64,000 nucleotides of DNA from Agarophyton chilense (GCA_030374765.1 JARGXX010000109.1:744001-808000), one strand, 5' to 3'. Shown: positions 23,695 through 36,173, counted from the stretch's first letter. Notes: generated by a model not told the origin, from the letters alone. A program made the numbers and translations.

Positions 23695-24773
23695 CTTTTT
23701 GGGTTTTTTTGAGCACCTACTTTTTGAAAAGTGTGAGAATGAGGTTTAAAACTCCTTGGAGGTTGTTCCGAATTCAACAGCGTTCTGATGCCCATCCGGT
23801 CTTCCGTCGTAATCTCTTTTGGAAACGGGGCTCCTTCTTTGGTCCTTTTCGTGGCTGCCACTAGCTGGCTTTTACTCATTCTATTGCGAGTGACTACTGA
23901 GACCTGGCTAGGTTTTGGAAGTTCTGCTGCCGCTGGCTGACGATCACGGTCCCTCCAGCAATCTTCTTCACGAGACTCGCTCATCACGTTTTCGAATGCA
24001 TCTCTATTTTCATTTTTAAGCCCTCGGTTCCAAAAGTTGTTTATTGAGTGGCCGTTCTTGCCACATCGTCTGAAGTGCGTGTCACGGTGGCAGTTCAGAG
24101 GGCAGCGGGTTGAATAGTGGCCCGGCCTTTGAAAATACGTACAGAGTCGCTCTTCTTCTTTTACAGGCTGAGCACCAGGTGCTTGTGACTTTTTAACTAA
24201 CAATTCTAGTTTGGAGAGCTGGTCAGCAAGTTGATCAACCTTTCCTTCCAGCTGAGGAGCCCCGTTTGCTTTGTTTCTGGATATCACTTTATTGGGCTGG
24301 AGACTCATGTTGAACGGATGATGATCTCCTAGAATCTTTTTCCCAGCGAAGAACTTTTTTACCAACAGTACCAGTGACCTGTAGTCCGGAGCCCCATGGA
24401 ATACAACAAACTGCGCCAGATCAGCGTATTGCATGACTGCATTGCGAAGAAACCCGAACCTGGACTTCTCGTTGAATCCAGCCCTCTCAACTGTATCTTC
24501 CATGTCCTTCATGGATCCTAAAGGGTTATTATACTACAGACGAGCGCTGACTGCCCTTCGGATGTGTTCCTCCGGCTCCTCTACAGTCCCAAATCGTTCT
24601 AAAAATGCCTGCTTCACGACAATGTAATCTTTAGCTTCTTTCGTAAAGTCACCTTCCGAAACAAATGTATCATAATAGAATTCGAGAGCCGCAGTGAAGG
24701 AGCAATATAACGGTTGAGCCCTGTAAGCCACCGGGCCCTGAGGGATCTTACAGACCCCACGTGAACTGGCCAA
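23691..24773 (-). pseudogene. gypsy-2 gag
   Basis: Two frames, 24773-24534 and 24512-23691, are in the same phase and separated by a single TAG. The downstream part carries a basic region and two CCHC-like knuckles in tandem. In the first (CTYFQRPGHYSTRC) the second Cys reads as Phe; the second is also imperfect. Gag packages RNA and forms the capsid; the damaged knuckles suggest loss of function. The N-terminus has no clear start and is probably missing. Confidence 0.7.
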
Positions 24774-25254
24774 CCTCAGCTGGACTCATGTAGAATATTA
24801 ATTTATTTTAATTAGTGTAATAAATTTTCATTACAGTGCCAGGGAAATCCCAGCGCCTCGCCATTACTATTTACTTGGCTCAAATGACGCTTTTCCCTTA
24901 GAGTAAGGTAGGCACCGTTAGGATACTAAAATACCCTCTTTGGAATATTAGTTCCACCCATTGGTCTTCAAGCCATCGTTTCCTTAGCTCTGACCTGTAG
25001 GACTACGCAGTAAATGCCTGCACCAAGTACTCTGAAAGTGCCGCCGTCAAGGATTTGAACCTTAGGACCCGCTCTACCACGCTACCACCGGTCGAGACCC
25101 ATACGCTGACCCAAAAGTCATTGCATTACAGTCACTGCCTCCAAGTTATTCCGTATTCAGGAAAAATCCAATCGGTTTGCAGTCTTCCCAGAAACAAGCA
25201 GAGGGAAGATGAAATTTTGACGGAGAAAAGGTAACGGCTGGGAAGAGGCAACAC
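24774..25254. other. AT-rich spacer, no protein gene
   Basis: Begins at an abrupt change from gypsy-2 gag to AT-rich DNA. Apart from the tRNA-like piece at 25040-25091 I see nothing supported. Confidence 0.4.
25040..25091 (-). tRNA. tRNA-like remnant lacking an anticodon arm
   Basis: The minus strand shows a D-arm-like GTAGCGTGGTAGAGC, then almost at once a T-arm, TAAGG-TTCAAAT-CCTTG, with 5-bp stem potential (one wobble pair) and a B-box-like GGTTCAAATCC. It ends in GACGGCGGCA like an acceptor 3' strand. No anticodon arm fits between them, and no complementary acceptor 5' strand is present, so this is a truncated tRNA or the head of a tRNA-derived repeat, not a working gene. Confidence 0.3.
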
Positions 25255-25668
25255 TTGGAAAAGGGAAAAGAAAAAAGTGAAATTTCTCGTGCTTCTTCTA
25301 TGGCACATGAACGATTAAAAACGTTGATGAACATTGCGAGAAGTGGAAGCCGTGCAGCATCTGCGACAAGCAAGGAAGCCGTGTCGGGCGCTTTCCATGC
25401 AAGAAATTTTCCAGCTGGGAGACCCGTGTTGACGGGTATGGAGGAGGTTAAAAGGATTCGTAGTGTCCTTGGGGAACTAACAATGGCAAAAGATGAAGCT
25501 TCGAAGCAAAAGTTGGTTGCGGAACTGCAGAATCAACCATTTACTGTTATAAGGATAACCTTTTTACCTTTGTACCAATGGTACGAAGGGTGCAATAGTA
25601 CTACAATGACACAAAAGTGGTCACACTGTCCCCTTGATCCCGCCTCACATGTTCGGATACGAAGATAG
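25255..25668 (+). CDS. hypothetical ORF, 137 codons
   Basis: Open frame starting with a Lys/Glu-rich segment and a helix-favouring stretch (about residues 55-90, EEVKRIRSVLGELTMAKDEA). The last 45 residues look less protein-like, so an intron or a real end near residue 95 is possible. It lies alone between gypsy-2 and unit B. I do not recognise it. Confidence 0.3.
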   Translation: MEKGKEKSEISRASSMAHERLKTLMNIARSGSRAASATSKEAVSGAFHARNFPAGRPVLTGMEEVKRIRSVLGELTMAKDEASKQKLVAELQNQPFTVIRITFLPLYQWYEGCNSTTMTQKWSHCPLDPASHVRIRR

Positions 25669-26261
25669 AAACAACATAGATATCACCGTGTAGTTCAATA
25701 TTCATCTCACATTCCGATGATCACCGACAGTTACACTTATTCTGCTCACCGCAAAGTCAGTCATACTTCGTGATGTTTCTGGACAACTTAACTAAACTCA
25801 ATGTAAACGAACGTGATGTTCATGATACTTCAATCAAGCAATAGCTCCCACCAGCAACTCTTTACAAAAAGCGGGGACGCAAATACGGATCCCCATCGCA
25901 ATCCATGCATTTGTAGAGGACGAATAATGACGTTGCACGTCGTTGTACTTCGTCTTCTACCGAAATGAGAACACGACGTTCTTTTTTGCGCTCTGCGCTT
26001 CTAGCACCTCAGATGTGAAAGGGAGTACACCCGGGAAGAAGACCACGGTAGTAAGAAGGATGGAAACATTTCAATATCATCGAACTGCAACTAGCACCGT
26101 GGGTTTTAGGGAAAGTGGAAACAATATTTCCCAAAAAACAATATTTTTACAGTTCAAATGGAGTGAAGTGGCGCAAACTGCATTTCTACTAAATATTTCA
26201 GAAGTTTGCGCTCCAACATAGCTATCTAGCACACTAAACGAACACTACGAGAACACAGATA
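25669..26261. other. spacer before unit B, nothing recognised
   Basis: About 600 bp with only a short plus frame (25943-26221) that lacks any recognisable feature. Confidence 0.35.
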
Positions 26262-27960
26262 GGCGCCGTCATGTATTTGGGACACGCGATCAATGCTGGA
26301 AAGCTCGCCATTTAGAAAGCCCAACATCGGCTCTTTGCGAGGTGTAACCGCAGTCGACACAGAAAAATTTACGTTGTTTCCTCGGCTTATACGACGTCTT
26401 CCGACGATTAATGCTGCGATACTCGCATCGAATTGCACAGCTCAAAGTAAATGTGCGTAACGGACAACAAGTACGGCTGGACCAGCTCAGCACGGCTTAA
26501 TGGGAAGCATTCACCATCCTGAAGACCAAAATTATTGCAGCCCCAACTTGGGGTTGCCTGTACTTCACTTACCGAACTCAGTGTATATCGACTCGAGCGA
26601 GTACGAAGTTGGGTGTGTGCTTTTTTCCAAACAAACTCTGAGGGTGAACGCGAACACATTGGTTGCTGGTCAAGGACGCTGGACACAGCTGTCAAGAAGT
26701 ATTTAGTTTCAGAAAAGAATGTTTTGCAGTCATTTGGTCTTCAGCTCCTTTCAGACCGTGTTTCCAATAAGAACATTTTACTTTCAACGCAAATCATTCG
26801 TCTCTACGATGGTTATTTTCAACCATAGTTCCGTCCGATCGTCTCAGACGATGGCGCTTACGGTTTTTTTTCATTCGATTTCGAAGTGAATTACATAAAA
26901 ACATTTGCCAATGCTAAAGCCGGCACGCTATCGTGACTTTAAAAACAGGAAAGAAACCCAAGAAGAAATCAATGAAGAAATACCTCGCTTTTCATGGAAA
27001 CTTTTTCATAGTTCCCTAAAGAAAAGAAACAAAGAACGCTTGGTGAGTATTTGGATACAGACCCGTTTCTTTCCTCGGCTAGTATTGACCATTCAGGTCC
27101 ACTCGAGTGAATCTCGTGCTCTGAACTCCTCGAAGAGAAGCACACTGACACGTTTTGTGCGTCGGTAAGCTATCTTCTGAACGGGGGAGGGGCGGACTCT
27201 CTTTGTCACTTCAATCACGACGAATACTGTTAAGACATGTCCAAAATCATGAGCAAGTCGTGATTCGGCATGTTTTGAAAATTCGAGTCCTACTTGTGGC
27301 GCACTACAGCAGTCTGTATGATCATGCAGGAGTTAAGAAGTTGTTTATGAATCAAAGAAGATATTCATTTGTCCTACCTTGTCCGTGGACTGCCATGCTA
27401 CAGTAAATTTGTGTACGATATGTGTGAAAAATTGCGTGGAGCTTTACAAAAAGCGGAAACTGATGACTTTGTTCCCAGCAAAAGCGCCTCTAAAATACGT
27501 CAGTATTGACATACTAGGAGAATTGATTCGCTCAACGTGAGGCTATCGCTACCTGTTGATATTTCTGACCGCTCCCGGAAGCTAGTAAAGAATGTGCCTC
27601 TGAAGCAGATCACAGCAGTCCTAATCGCACAGGCTTTCATTCCCATACTGGGTTTTCGTGTATGGACCCCCAGAAGTTCTATTCTCAGATAATGGGAAGT
27701 AATTCGTTGCGAGGATCTTTCAGAATGTTTTCCGCAGTATGGGCATGCGATAAGTGTTTAACACGACCTATGATCTGCATTTTAACGGTCAGGAGGAGCA
27801 TTATAACCGCGTGATGATAGCAGCATTACAGCAATACATCAAAACCAGAATTAGAATCTGCAATCAGGAAAGATATTTTAGACTTTGGTCCCATGGAATG
27901 GGAGATGAGTTTATGCAGGAACGCGCCATTGCTGCTCCACACTGAAGTGTAGGGGAAGCA
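26262..27960 (+). pseudogene. decayed gypsy pol: end of RT, RNase H, integrase (gypsy-D copy B)
   Basis: Begins at the YLGH motif of RT. RNase H pieces lie at 26510-26830 (YIDSSEYEVGCVLF, then EREHIGCWSR in another frame), and integrase pieces at 27230-27960, including the SIDIL Asp block near 27507 and a FNGQEEHYNRV block near 27780. Stops and shifts are numerous and only partly shared with copy A, so both copies continued decaying after duplication. Confidence 0.78.
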
Positions 27961-30900
27961 CCACTCGCCATTGCACCGATATCGGCTCCCATCTTTTGGA
28001 GGAAAGAAAAAGAAGGAGAGGTATCGCCTTCTGTCGTGGTGTAAGTACCTTCGTTAGGAGCGTTTAAAGTCCAACAACATTGGACTACGACACCCAACAG
28101 CCGAAAATTTAACCGCTCTGTGAAGAAACACGGGAATATAGAACCGATGCCGCAGGCAACAGAAGTAGAGATCGACTCGATCTCAGCCGTTCAGAGTGGT
28201 AAACCGCTATTCGTAGGCGATATCAGTTTTGATCCGCGTAATTCTAACTCACCTCTAGGTGATCAAACTCAACTACGCAGCGGCAACGGTTCCAACCAAC
28301 AGCGACCAGAGTCAGTTAAACGGAGAGAATCGCATCCTTTGAATGTACTTAAAGAGTATAAATAAACTAACCTTTATTGAAACTGGAAAACGGAGCAGCT
28401 ATTTAGCTGAAAAGGGTTCTCAATGAGTGAGTATACTTCCTCTGAGGGCATAACGATATTTAGCCGAAGAGAGAACGCTCAGGTGTGGTGAGACTGCTAG
28501 CACTCAGACGCTTTTGTCAACTTTCTGTCGTTTCAAACTTGTTAGCAGCAGTCTTGCGACAACAGCGGAAGCATACAAAAAGGCCCAAGAATATGTCACG
28601 TATCGCATATGTGAGCGTTTTGAACATGAAAACATCAAAGAAATACTGTATCGAATCTGTTAGACTTGATTTCCTCCGGTAGCGGATAAATTGGAACCTA
28701 TAACTCCTATCCCCGTTCGCAGCTCGTTCGATATCATCGTCGCGTGCGATAAATACTCCCTATGAAGATCGAATCCTCATTATTCGGGCTAATGGGCACA
28801 TCCCTTTTATAAGTAGGGGCTAAAAATGTAGCAAAAACTCGAAGCAGAGAAGAAAACAAGAAGTGAAAGAAATAAAAACGTGCAGAAACGCAGATACAGA
28901 AATTTTACTGGATATCACTTACCTTTTACGATATTAAGCTCTAGAAGCTAGAAAAAGAAATGCAGAACTCCGGAAGCGATAAAAAATGAAATATGAAAAA
29001 CAAGAAGAAAGCGTGTAATGCTCAAAAGCGACGTTTGTTGTGAAGCCCAGAACAAGTGATGGAATTAGTATTGCTTTGTGGTGCAGGTGTGGCGTTTGTC
29101 GAGCTCGGTAGACATCGTATGCAGAAATATAAGGCTTGTTGAAGCCTCATAGGCCGAAGGAACCCTGGGGGTTCGGCTTAGCCGACAAGGTTACGGGATT
29201 TTACCGTAATCGTTAACCGTAATATGTAGAGAAGAGGCTCGTACCATAACACCAAAAGACTGGGCGTGATAAGAGAATTTGAGAGAAAGATGAGTATCTA
29301 CAACGCTGGTTGCAATAACTATGGAACATGTGTTTTGCATATCATGTGTTATTCGCTTAGCGGGGGATAGATGTATTATTCTACTATTAAGAGGTTCTAA
29401 TGGTTTATTAGTCGCAAAATGTCGAGTGGATCTCAGCTTGTAGTGGAATGTTAAGCGCAATGGTATGTACCGGTGCTCTGTACAAAAATGCAGGGGGTGG
29501 GATTCATTAAGTGTAGAGTTTGTGTCACGCGTCGACTTACTTTTAACGGCTCGTACGTATTTTAAACCTATTATAGGGTGAGACCATATTTCAACGATAC
29601 ATTTAGTAGAGGTCCATGTGTCCGGTTTTACTAACCTTTATAGCTTTAAGTCTATTAGGGACCATACTCGTACAGTAATGTAACCAAATTGCTGACCACT
29701 GTGTATTTTTTACATATTATTTAGGATTTTACGCATGAAGACAAAACCTCTCGGGGTGCTTTATTGGTCTCAGAGCAGATATCGGCTAAATAAGATGACG
29801 AGAGATGAACGAGGAGAGAAAAGAGAGCACGCCTACTCAAAATAGAAGAGAAGTTGACATGCTGAAACACTGGTGCAGAGAGCGCAGCAGGTTGGGAGGT
29901 CAGAGAAATAGACATACCAAGCAAGGAGGACACGAACGGCAGCGCTGTGGCATATTTTTATCCCACCACTGCCGTCGACACGGTCAGGACACTTACAGAA
30001 AACTACAGCTTCGGCCTTCTCCCCATATTTCTTCACTCATATACACCAGTGTACATAAAACGTACACATTTTATGAGGTACCAAAAGTGAAGTTCGACTT
30101 TCAAATAAGGGAGACAACATTTCTAGCATGACTTTTCGGTTCTTTGCATAGTACTTCTTAATAGAAGATCTGGATGAGTTATAATATAGTGTTAGCCCAT
30201 AACTATTTCTTGAGCTGGCTCTTGTACCACGTTCTACCCGCCTTATAGAGTTTAATGTTCACCCTAACCAGATAGTAGTGGCCTTACAACACACTTCCAG
30301 GTCTCTCGTGATGTATCTCTTCCACCTCATTTCCCTTCGCCGCAAGCACCACACAAAGTTGCGCTGATGTTTTGGAGCCTTTGAGAAACATTTGTCATCT
30401 TGAAGTAGATGAAGCCGAAAGGGTCTTCGAAAACTTTGGAGTAATGTTAAAAGGCTGTGCAGGACGGAGATAACCTGTTTGATGAGTTTTTTGGCAGTGG
30501 TTGAGATCTTTGAGGATGTTGATGAATTAGTGGGCTTTATTTTTGCCGAGCTTTGTGGCAATAAATGACATGCTAGAGACGATGTTATGGAGCTTGAAAG
30601 AAGAACGAGGGGTACGGGGAGGGAAGCAAAGACAAGCGTGGAGATCGTCAGCAGTGTATGCGGAGGATATGGAGATAGCAAGGTGGATGGAATGGTAGTC
30701 GTTGTCTTTTTAACAGAGAAAAGTTGTCGGAAAGGCGGTTCGAGATGCAAACAGAGCGGGAGTGTGCAATCTGTATGCGTGAGTGCTTGGTACGCAGTGA
30801 ATACTTAGTGCCATCGTTGGGGGTGTTGGCGAGGAAAAGCCTCGAGAAATATGGTAGTGACACCGACGCTGGTTTTGGAGAGGGGAGGTGTAGCCTTATG

Positions 30901-31641
30901 TCTGGAAGGATCACCTTGGGAAGCCACAAGGCTGCCTGGCGTGGAAGATGGCTGCGCGCGATCTTAGAATATTAGTTGGGGAGGTGAAAAAGACATTGGG
31001 GGAGGTAAAAGTGGGCTCATATCTCATTCATGCATTGATCTTTTTCATGTCACCCTTGAAATGTTTTTTTGCGCTGGGTTTGCCTTACGAGAGAAAGATC
31101 CCGAACACTATCGCTATGTTTGCCATCTCTATTCAGTGCGCTAGATACGATAGTACTCTGCTACGAACACTCCAAATACCACTGAACTTTTGCGTTTTTC
31201 AACTTAAAGGTCGAGAATGCAGCCATCTGTGTCTTCGACTGGTACACTCCTTTCGGGAAACCAGACGGTCTGTTGTCTGACAAACCTCTTTATGACTGCA
31301 TCAAAACGGTACCTCTTCTCTGCAAGAGTTTAAAGACGTCACAATACTTAAAGCTGCCCTATTCTTCAAAAAACTAAGGTGAACTGGAACGCATATGTAT
31401 AGAAAGAAGATGATTCGACTTTTTCAATCAGTCATCTAAGATTTGCAACTCTATGTGTAGGAATGGCCTGATTTGTTGGTGCTTGTTTAGAGTGCACTAA
31501 CCACGCTTTCTGTTTTGTATGACTAAAACATCGCGCCGATAAAGGCATTCCAAGGTATGGATCCCATGCCACCGATCGGCATATTTCTTCTTATAGAAAC
31601 GGCTAAGCCTCTTAAAGTTTCAAAAGTGGATCATAAGCGCA
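27961..31641. other. repeat stretch without a recognisable gene (unit B)
   Basis: Diverged counterpart of 5011-8450. Frames corresponding to those in unit A are broken at different places, arguing against a conserved protein. It contains the 324-bp insertion described separately. Confidence 0.5.
29736..30059 (-). mobile_element. probable solo LTR, insertion specific to unit B
   Basis: Unit A runs continuously across this point, so the segment was inserted after duplication or lost from A. On the minus strand it ends ...TCTTCA, with AATAAA about 35 bp before that end, like an LTR R/U5 region. Possible 5-bp flanks ACGCA and ACGTA differ at one base. The start is not a clean TG, so the boundary on that side is uncertain. 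Confidence 0.35.
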
Positions 31642-31646
31642 TGTTC

Positions 31647-31876
31647 TGTTGGAGAATTGATCGTTACAATCGGAAGAGAACGGATACAGCTTTTAGGAAC
31701 TGTATCGGAATAGTGGCGCAGAGTTTGTAACCAAAACGAAAGGATCTAGATACAAATTTTGAAAAGCCTGTAACCAGTGATTTGAAGCTGGAAGATAGTT
31801 TGGCTGCCTATAAAGGGCAGCCTGAACAAACAGTAAACCCTGGGATCTACTTAGATCTGTAGAACCTTGAAGAAGA
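31647..31876 (+). repeat. copia 5' LTR
   Basis: 230 bp, starting TGTTGGAGAATTG. The end is fixed by the adjacent primer site and by the equal length of the 3' LTR. A CTATAAAGG sequence near 31807 could serve as its TATA box. Confidence 0.88.
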
Positions 31877-31892
31877 GGTTGTGGGCCCAGCC
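31877..31892 (+). promoter_or_regulatory. copia primer-binding site, half initiator-tRNA-Met type
   Basis: GGTTGTGGGCCCAGCC directly follows the LTR. It matches, with one mismatch, the complement of the initiator tRNA-Met anticodon stem-loop (core TGGGCCCA) used by Drosophila copia, in which a cleaved half-tRNA primes minus-strand DNA. There is no TGG complement of a tRNA 3' CCA end here. Confidence 0.65.
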
Positions 31893-31938
31893 CCCGCGAC
31901 GACTGCTGCGTAGAATACCACACAACTAACCGTGCGCA

Positions 31939-32740
31939 ATGAACGAAGGCTTTAATGACGTTTCGAAGCTGCGAGTCCCGTTGCTCAAAGCAGACAACTA
32001 TTTCTTTTGTTCGAAGAAGCTCGAACTCGTTTTGCGCGCGAAAGGAGTCTGGCGCATCGTAGAAGGCACAGAACCCCCACCGGAAGAGGAGTCAGGAACC
32101 GCATGAAAGTACGACCAGCGATCAGGTATTCCGTTTTCATGTATATTGCTATCTGTCCACGAATCTTGTGGAGCACCAGTTGTCGACATGAAGGATCCCA
32201 CTGTAGTTTGGACCAAGCTCAAGAATACCTTCCAAATGGTATAGCAGGCGAGCGTGGATGCGTTACTAGAGACGCACCAAGACTTATCAATGAAGACCAA
32301 TGAGAATGATTTGGAGTACATATGCGCATGGCAGCAATTGAGTGTAATTTACGTGGCATTGGCTATAGTATAACCGCTGTAGAGCGACTGAGAGCACTCT
32401 TGAGAGGACTATCGAAGGAATTTAAGGTCACGAAGGAAGTCATCAAGGGCACAGGGAAGACCTATGAGGAAGAAGTGGCGATGTTGATTCAGAATGAAGC
32501 CGAACGAATCAAGGACGAAGTGAAGGCTGGAAATGATGGATCAAGAGCCCTCTAAGCAAGGAGTGGGGGCAGATTTCAGAAGAGGCATGGAGGTTCTTCA
32601 ACGCATGAAGGCTCTTCAACGCATGGAGGTTCCTCAACGGTCAGAACATGCTACTTTTGTGACAAGAAGGGACACTTGAATCGCAACTGTTGGTTCAATT
32701 CAGAGAGTAGGAATTACAAAGGATCAAATAAACACGACAA
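31939..32740 (+). pseudogene. copia gag
   Basis: The frame from ATG 31939 is closed by TGA at 32104 after 55 codons; later pieces (about 32322-32555) continue the UBN2-type gag fold with LRALLRGLSKEFKV. A CCHC zinc knuckle, CYFCDKKGHLNRNC, follows near 32650. Between them lies a triplicated 18-bp unit. Broken by at least one stop and frame changes. Confidence 0.8.
32585..32638 (+). repeat. three tandem 18-bp units in copia gag
   Basis: Three consecutive 18-bp units encode the hexapeptide HGGSST (the middle unit reads HEGSST) just before the zinc knuckle, in the knuckle's reading frame. Confidence 0.85.
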
Positions 32741-35700
32741 GACTCAGAAGAACACACGTGAGAGTGGTGAAGAGGACGATGGAAGTGTATGTTTCATTTT
32801 AATTGTAAGCACTACCGGATTCAAAGAAGACCGGGAGACACCAGTAGATGTCAAGGACGATGATGAGCTTGGCGCTGATCATGGGTTGGTTGCAGGACAG
32901 AATACGTTGAGGAATCGGCAGAGTAAGTGGTACCTGGACTCCGGCACACCTTTTCACATGAAGAATGACCTAAAGAACTTCTGTGGACCCGTGAAGAGGT
33001 CTGAAAAGAAGTTCATCTCGGTTGGTAACGGAGCAAAACTGTCGGTTGAAGGCAGAGGATACGTGCGATGTAGCATGAGGGTGCCAACAAATGATGAGAC
33101 TCTTCATCTTGAGAACGTCCAATTTATTCCCAAGCTCATGTGTAAACTTCTCTCAGTAAGCGCCATCAGGCGAAAAGGGTTCTCTATTCTGTTTACTACG
33201 GATAAGTTTGACACCGGCGTTGCGTTGATAGGAGTACATGGCAGTAACAAACAATTGGCTATTGATGTAGAGCGCGACGAAGGGCTCTATGAACTACTCC
33301 TAACATATCGATCAGAAGATGAGGATTCTGCATTGATTGCCAATAATGATCGGAGTTTCACGAAGGTTTGGCACAATATATTGGGCCATCCCAGCCACCA
33401 GTATCTACCAAAACGCTCATGATTGTGAAGGGCGTATCGTTGGAAGGAGTCAAGAAGATGGTTCACTGTGAGCAATGTTCGTTAGGCAAAGCAGTCGGAG
33501 CACCCCGACTGCCAATAACTGAGGAGGAACGAATGAAAAAGAGCATACTAGAACTCGTTCATACCGATGTAATGGGTCCAATCAAGGTACAGTATCTCTC
33601 TGGAGCAAGGTAATTTGTGACGGCATATGAAGACAGGAGCTGCATGTCCTCCGTGAGGTTCTTGAGGAAGAGGTCCTCCTGTGAGGATGCATTGAAGCAG
33701 ATGATATCTGAGTTTGAAACTCAGTCGGGACTGAAGCTTAAGAAATTTCGGTTCGATAATGCAGTCGAGTATGAGAGAAAATCATTCACGAAGTGGTTAC
33801 AGGACAAAGGGGTTGTCCTTGAGCCTTCACCAGCGTATAGTCCAGAGTTAAACGGCAAAGCCGAACGTTTGAATCGTACACTCAACGACAAAGCGCGGAC
33901 AATGATGCTAACATTGGCTGGAACTCCTTGCTACACTCAGCTATGAGATGAAGCTGTACGTACTGCAAACTACCTGCGTAACCGAATGTACACGAAGCGA
34001 AGCGATCAGTGCGAGGTGACTCCCCTCGAAGCGTTTACGGGCAACAGGCCGAACATATGACATCTTGGGACATTTTTAACAGAATGTTTTGTTTACATAC
34101 CCAAGTAAAGAAGACCAAAAAGTGACAAGTACAGTGCTCGTTCTATGAGAGGAGTGCTGGTGGGTTACGACAAGGAGACCTGTTACAGAGTGTATCTACC
34201 AGAAACACTGAAGATCATTGTCTCAAAGGATGTATCGTTCAATGAATCTGTCGTAGGTTGGAACAGGAACGTGATGAACTGTCAAGAGCTTGACTTGTCT
34301 ACAGTTGGCTCTATCATTGAAGAACTAATTCCATTGGAGGAGAATATCGCAGATTCTGAGGTAGAAGTGTCCCACGCCGATGAAATGACAATTGCAGAAG
34401 ACATAAGAGCCACAGAACATAAGGATGAGAAACAAGAGGCCAAAGAAGACGATGTTTTCGTTGATGCTGAACAAGGTTTTACTTACGACCCGGAGGACGT
34501 CACTCACTATCCTGCGGAGCTACGACGATCTACTAGAACTCGTGAACCGACGTCGTGCTACATGCCGGACACTGTGATTGCATTGATTGCACAGAGCGTG
34601 CTGAATGATTCGACGGCTTATGACTCCAACTCTCATGAAGAGGCTATGCGTGCTTCCGATGCAGAGAACTGGGTTCAATCGATGGAAGAGGAGATGGGCA
34701 ACATGAAGCAATGGGAATTATGGAAACTTTTCCCGCCCCCGGAAAACTGCACTCCGATTGACAACCGATGGATATTCTTCAAGAAGCGTGATGAAAACGG
34801 TGAAGTGACTCGGTACAGGGCTCGTTTGGTCGGGCGCGGTTTCTCTCAGCAAAAGGGAATTGACTACAGCGAGTGGTTTGCGCCAGTAGCCAAGTATGAT
34901 ACCATCCGCACACTACTATCCATGGCAGTAGAACAAGATCTTCTCATGATATAGGTTGACTTCCAAACTGCTTTTCTCTACGGTGACCTAGTAGAGGAGT
35001 TGTACATGACGCAGCCAAAGGGGTTTAACATCCAAAGCGACGAAAGTCATGTGCTACGCTTTCTGAAGGCAATCTACGGCACAAAACAAGCTTCACGTGC
35101 CTGGAGGAAGAAGTTTGTTTCTGTGATGGACCAAATCGGATGTACTCAATCACTAAACGATCCGAGTTTGTTCTCGTATGGAAAAGGATCGATAAGAGTT
35201 TGTATTGTGATGTATTTCGATGATATTTTGATAACTGAGAAAGAAAGAAGTGACATCCAGCAGTTCATGAAGAAGTTGCAAACTTTCGTAGAAATAAGAA
35301 TCACTGAGGACCCCAAGATGTTTCTTGGTGTGATTATCGAACGCCAGGAAATGAAGAACCAGATTCGCATTTATAAAAAGCCCATGATCTTGGAGCTCTT
35401 GAAGCGCTTCAGAATGTCTCATGCGGCCGATGCGTACATCCCTTTGCAACACTCGAACTTGCCGGCGACGAAAACAGAAGGGGAAGAAGATCTACCCTAC
35501 AGGGAACTAGTCGGATCACTGATACGTTTGGCCAACACAGTTCGACCTGACATTGCATTTTCTGTTTCCTGCTTGGCCCGTTTTATGCAGACCTACGATA
35601 GGGAGCATTGGAATGCCGCAAAGAACATTTAAAGTACTTGAAGACTGCAGTTGATGCAGAGATTGTTTAAAAGAAAGGCAAAGGTGTACTAGTAGGGTAT

Positions 35701-36052
35701 TGAGATGCGGATTTTGCTGGTGATCGTTCAGACCGCAAGTCGACTAGCGGGTACGTTTTCAAGTTCTGTCGGAGAGCAATTGCATGGCGTTCGAAGAAAC
35801 AGACTCTAGTCGCGCAGTCTACATTTCAAGCAGAGTACGTTGCGATTTCATTTGCAGTGGGCGAAGGTTTATGGCTACGAAGATGTTTTTGCTGATATTT
35901 GTGGCGTGGCAGAAACGTGTTTGAAAATCTTTGGTGATAACGAGGGAATGATGAAATTCAGCAAGGAGGAGCCCATCAACGAGACGAGCAAACATATCGA
36001 CTTGAAGTATCATTTTTTGCGCAAGGCTGTTCAGGATGGCTACGTCTGTTGA
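32676..36052 (+). pseudogene. copia pol: protease, integrase, RT, RNase H
   Basis: Protease-like YLDSGTPFHM (about 32930), GAG-pre-integrase WHNILGHPSHQ (33369), and an integrase core with HTDVMGP, FDNAVEYE and SPELNGKAERLN (33550-33900). After a gap with stops, 34145-34954 carries the linker and the start of RT, WIFFKKRDENGEVTRYRARLVGRG. A TAG at 34954 interrupts; RT continues with VDFQTAFLYG and the FDDILI motif (35218-35235). RNase H pieces extend to about 36052 with ADFAGDRSDRKSTSGY and several stops. At least six disruptions make it non-functional. Confidence 0.88.
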
Positions 36053-36160
36053 GAGTACTTGAACACTGCGCAAATGACAGCTGATGTGTTCACCAAAGCG
36101 CTACCGAAAGAAAAGCACATGCTAGTGTGTAATCTGGTGGGGATGATTGTCAGGAGTTTG

Positions 36161-36173
36161 GAACGAGGGGGAG
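36161..36173 (+). promoter_or_regulatory. copia polypurine tract
   Basis: Purine-rich GAACGAGGGGGAG abuts the 3' LTR, where plus-strand DNA synthesis would be primed. Confidence 0.7.

Larger units (their letters stand above)
18725..24773 (-). mobile_element. Ty3/gypsy retrotransposon gypsy-2, no LTRs detected
   Basis: Gag, protease, RT, RNase H and integrase follow each other on the minus strand in Ty3/gypsy order over 6 kb. Gag appears truncated at its N-terminus near 24773, where the sequence turns AT-rich, and no direct repeats bound the coding part, so both ends may have been lost. Coding integrity is better than in gypsy-D: only a few in-frame stops (24534, 23182, near 20860 and 19238) and at least one shift near 20.2 kb. 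Confidence 0.85.

Noticed and set aside
25255-25668. Assigning a function to the 137-codon ORF
   Set aside because: Only generic charged-helix character is visible.
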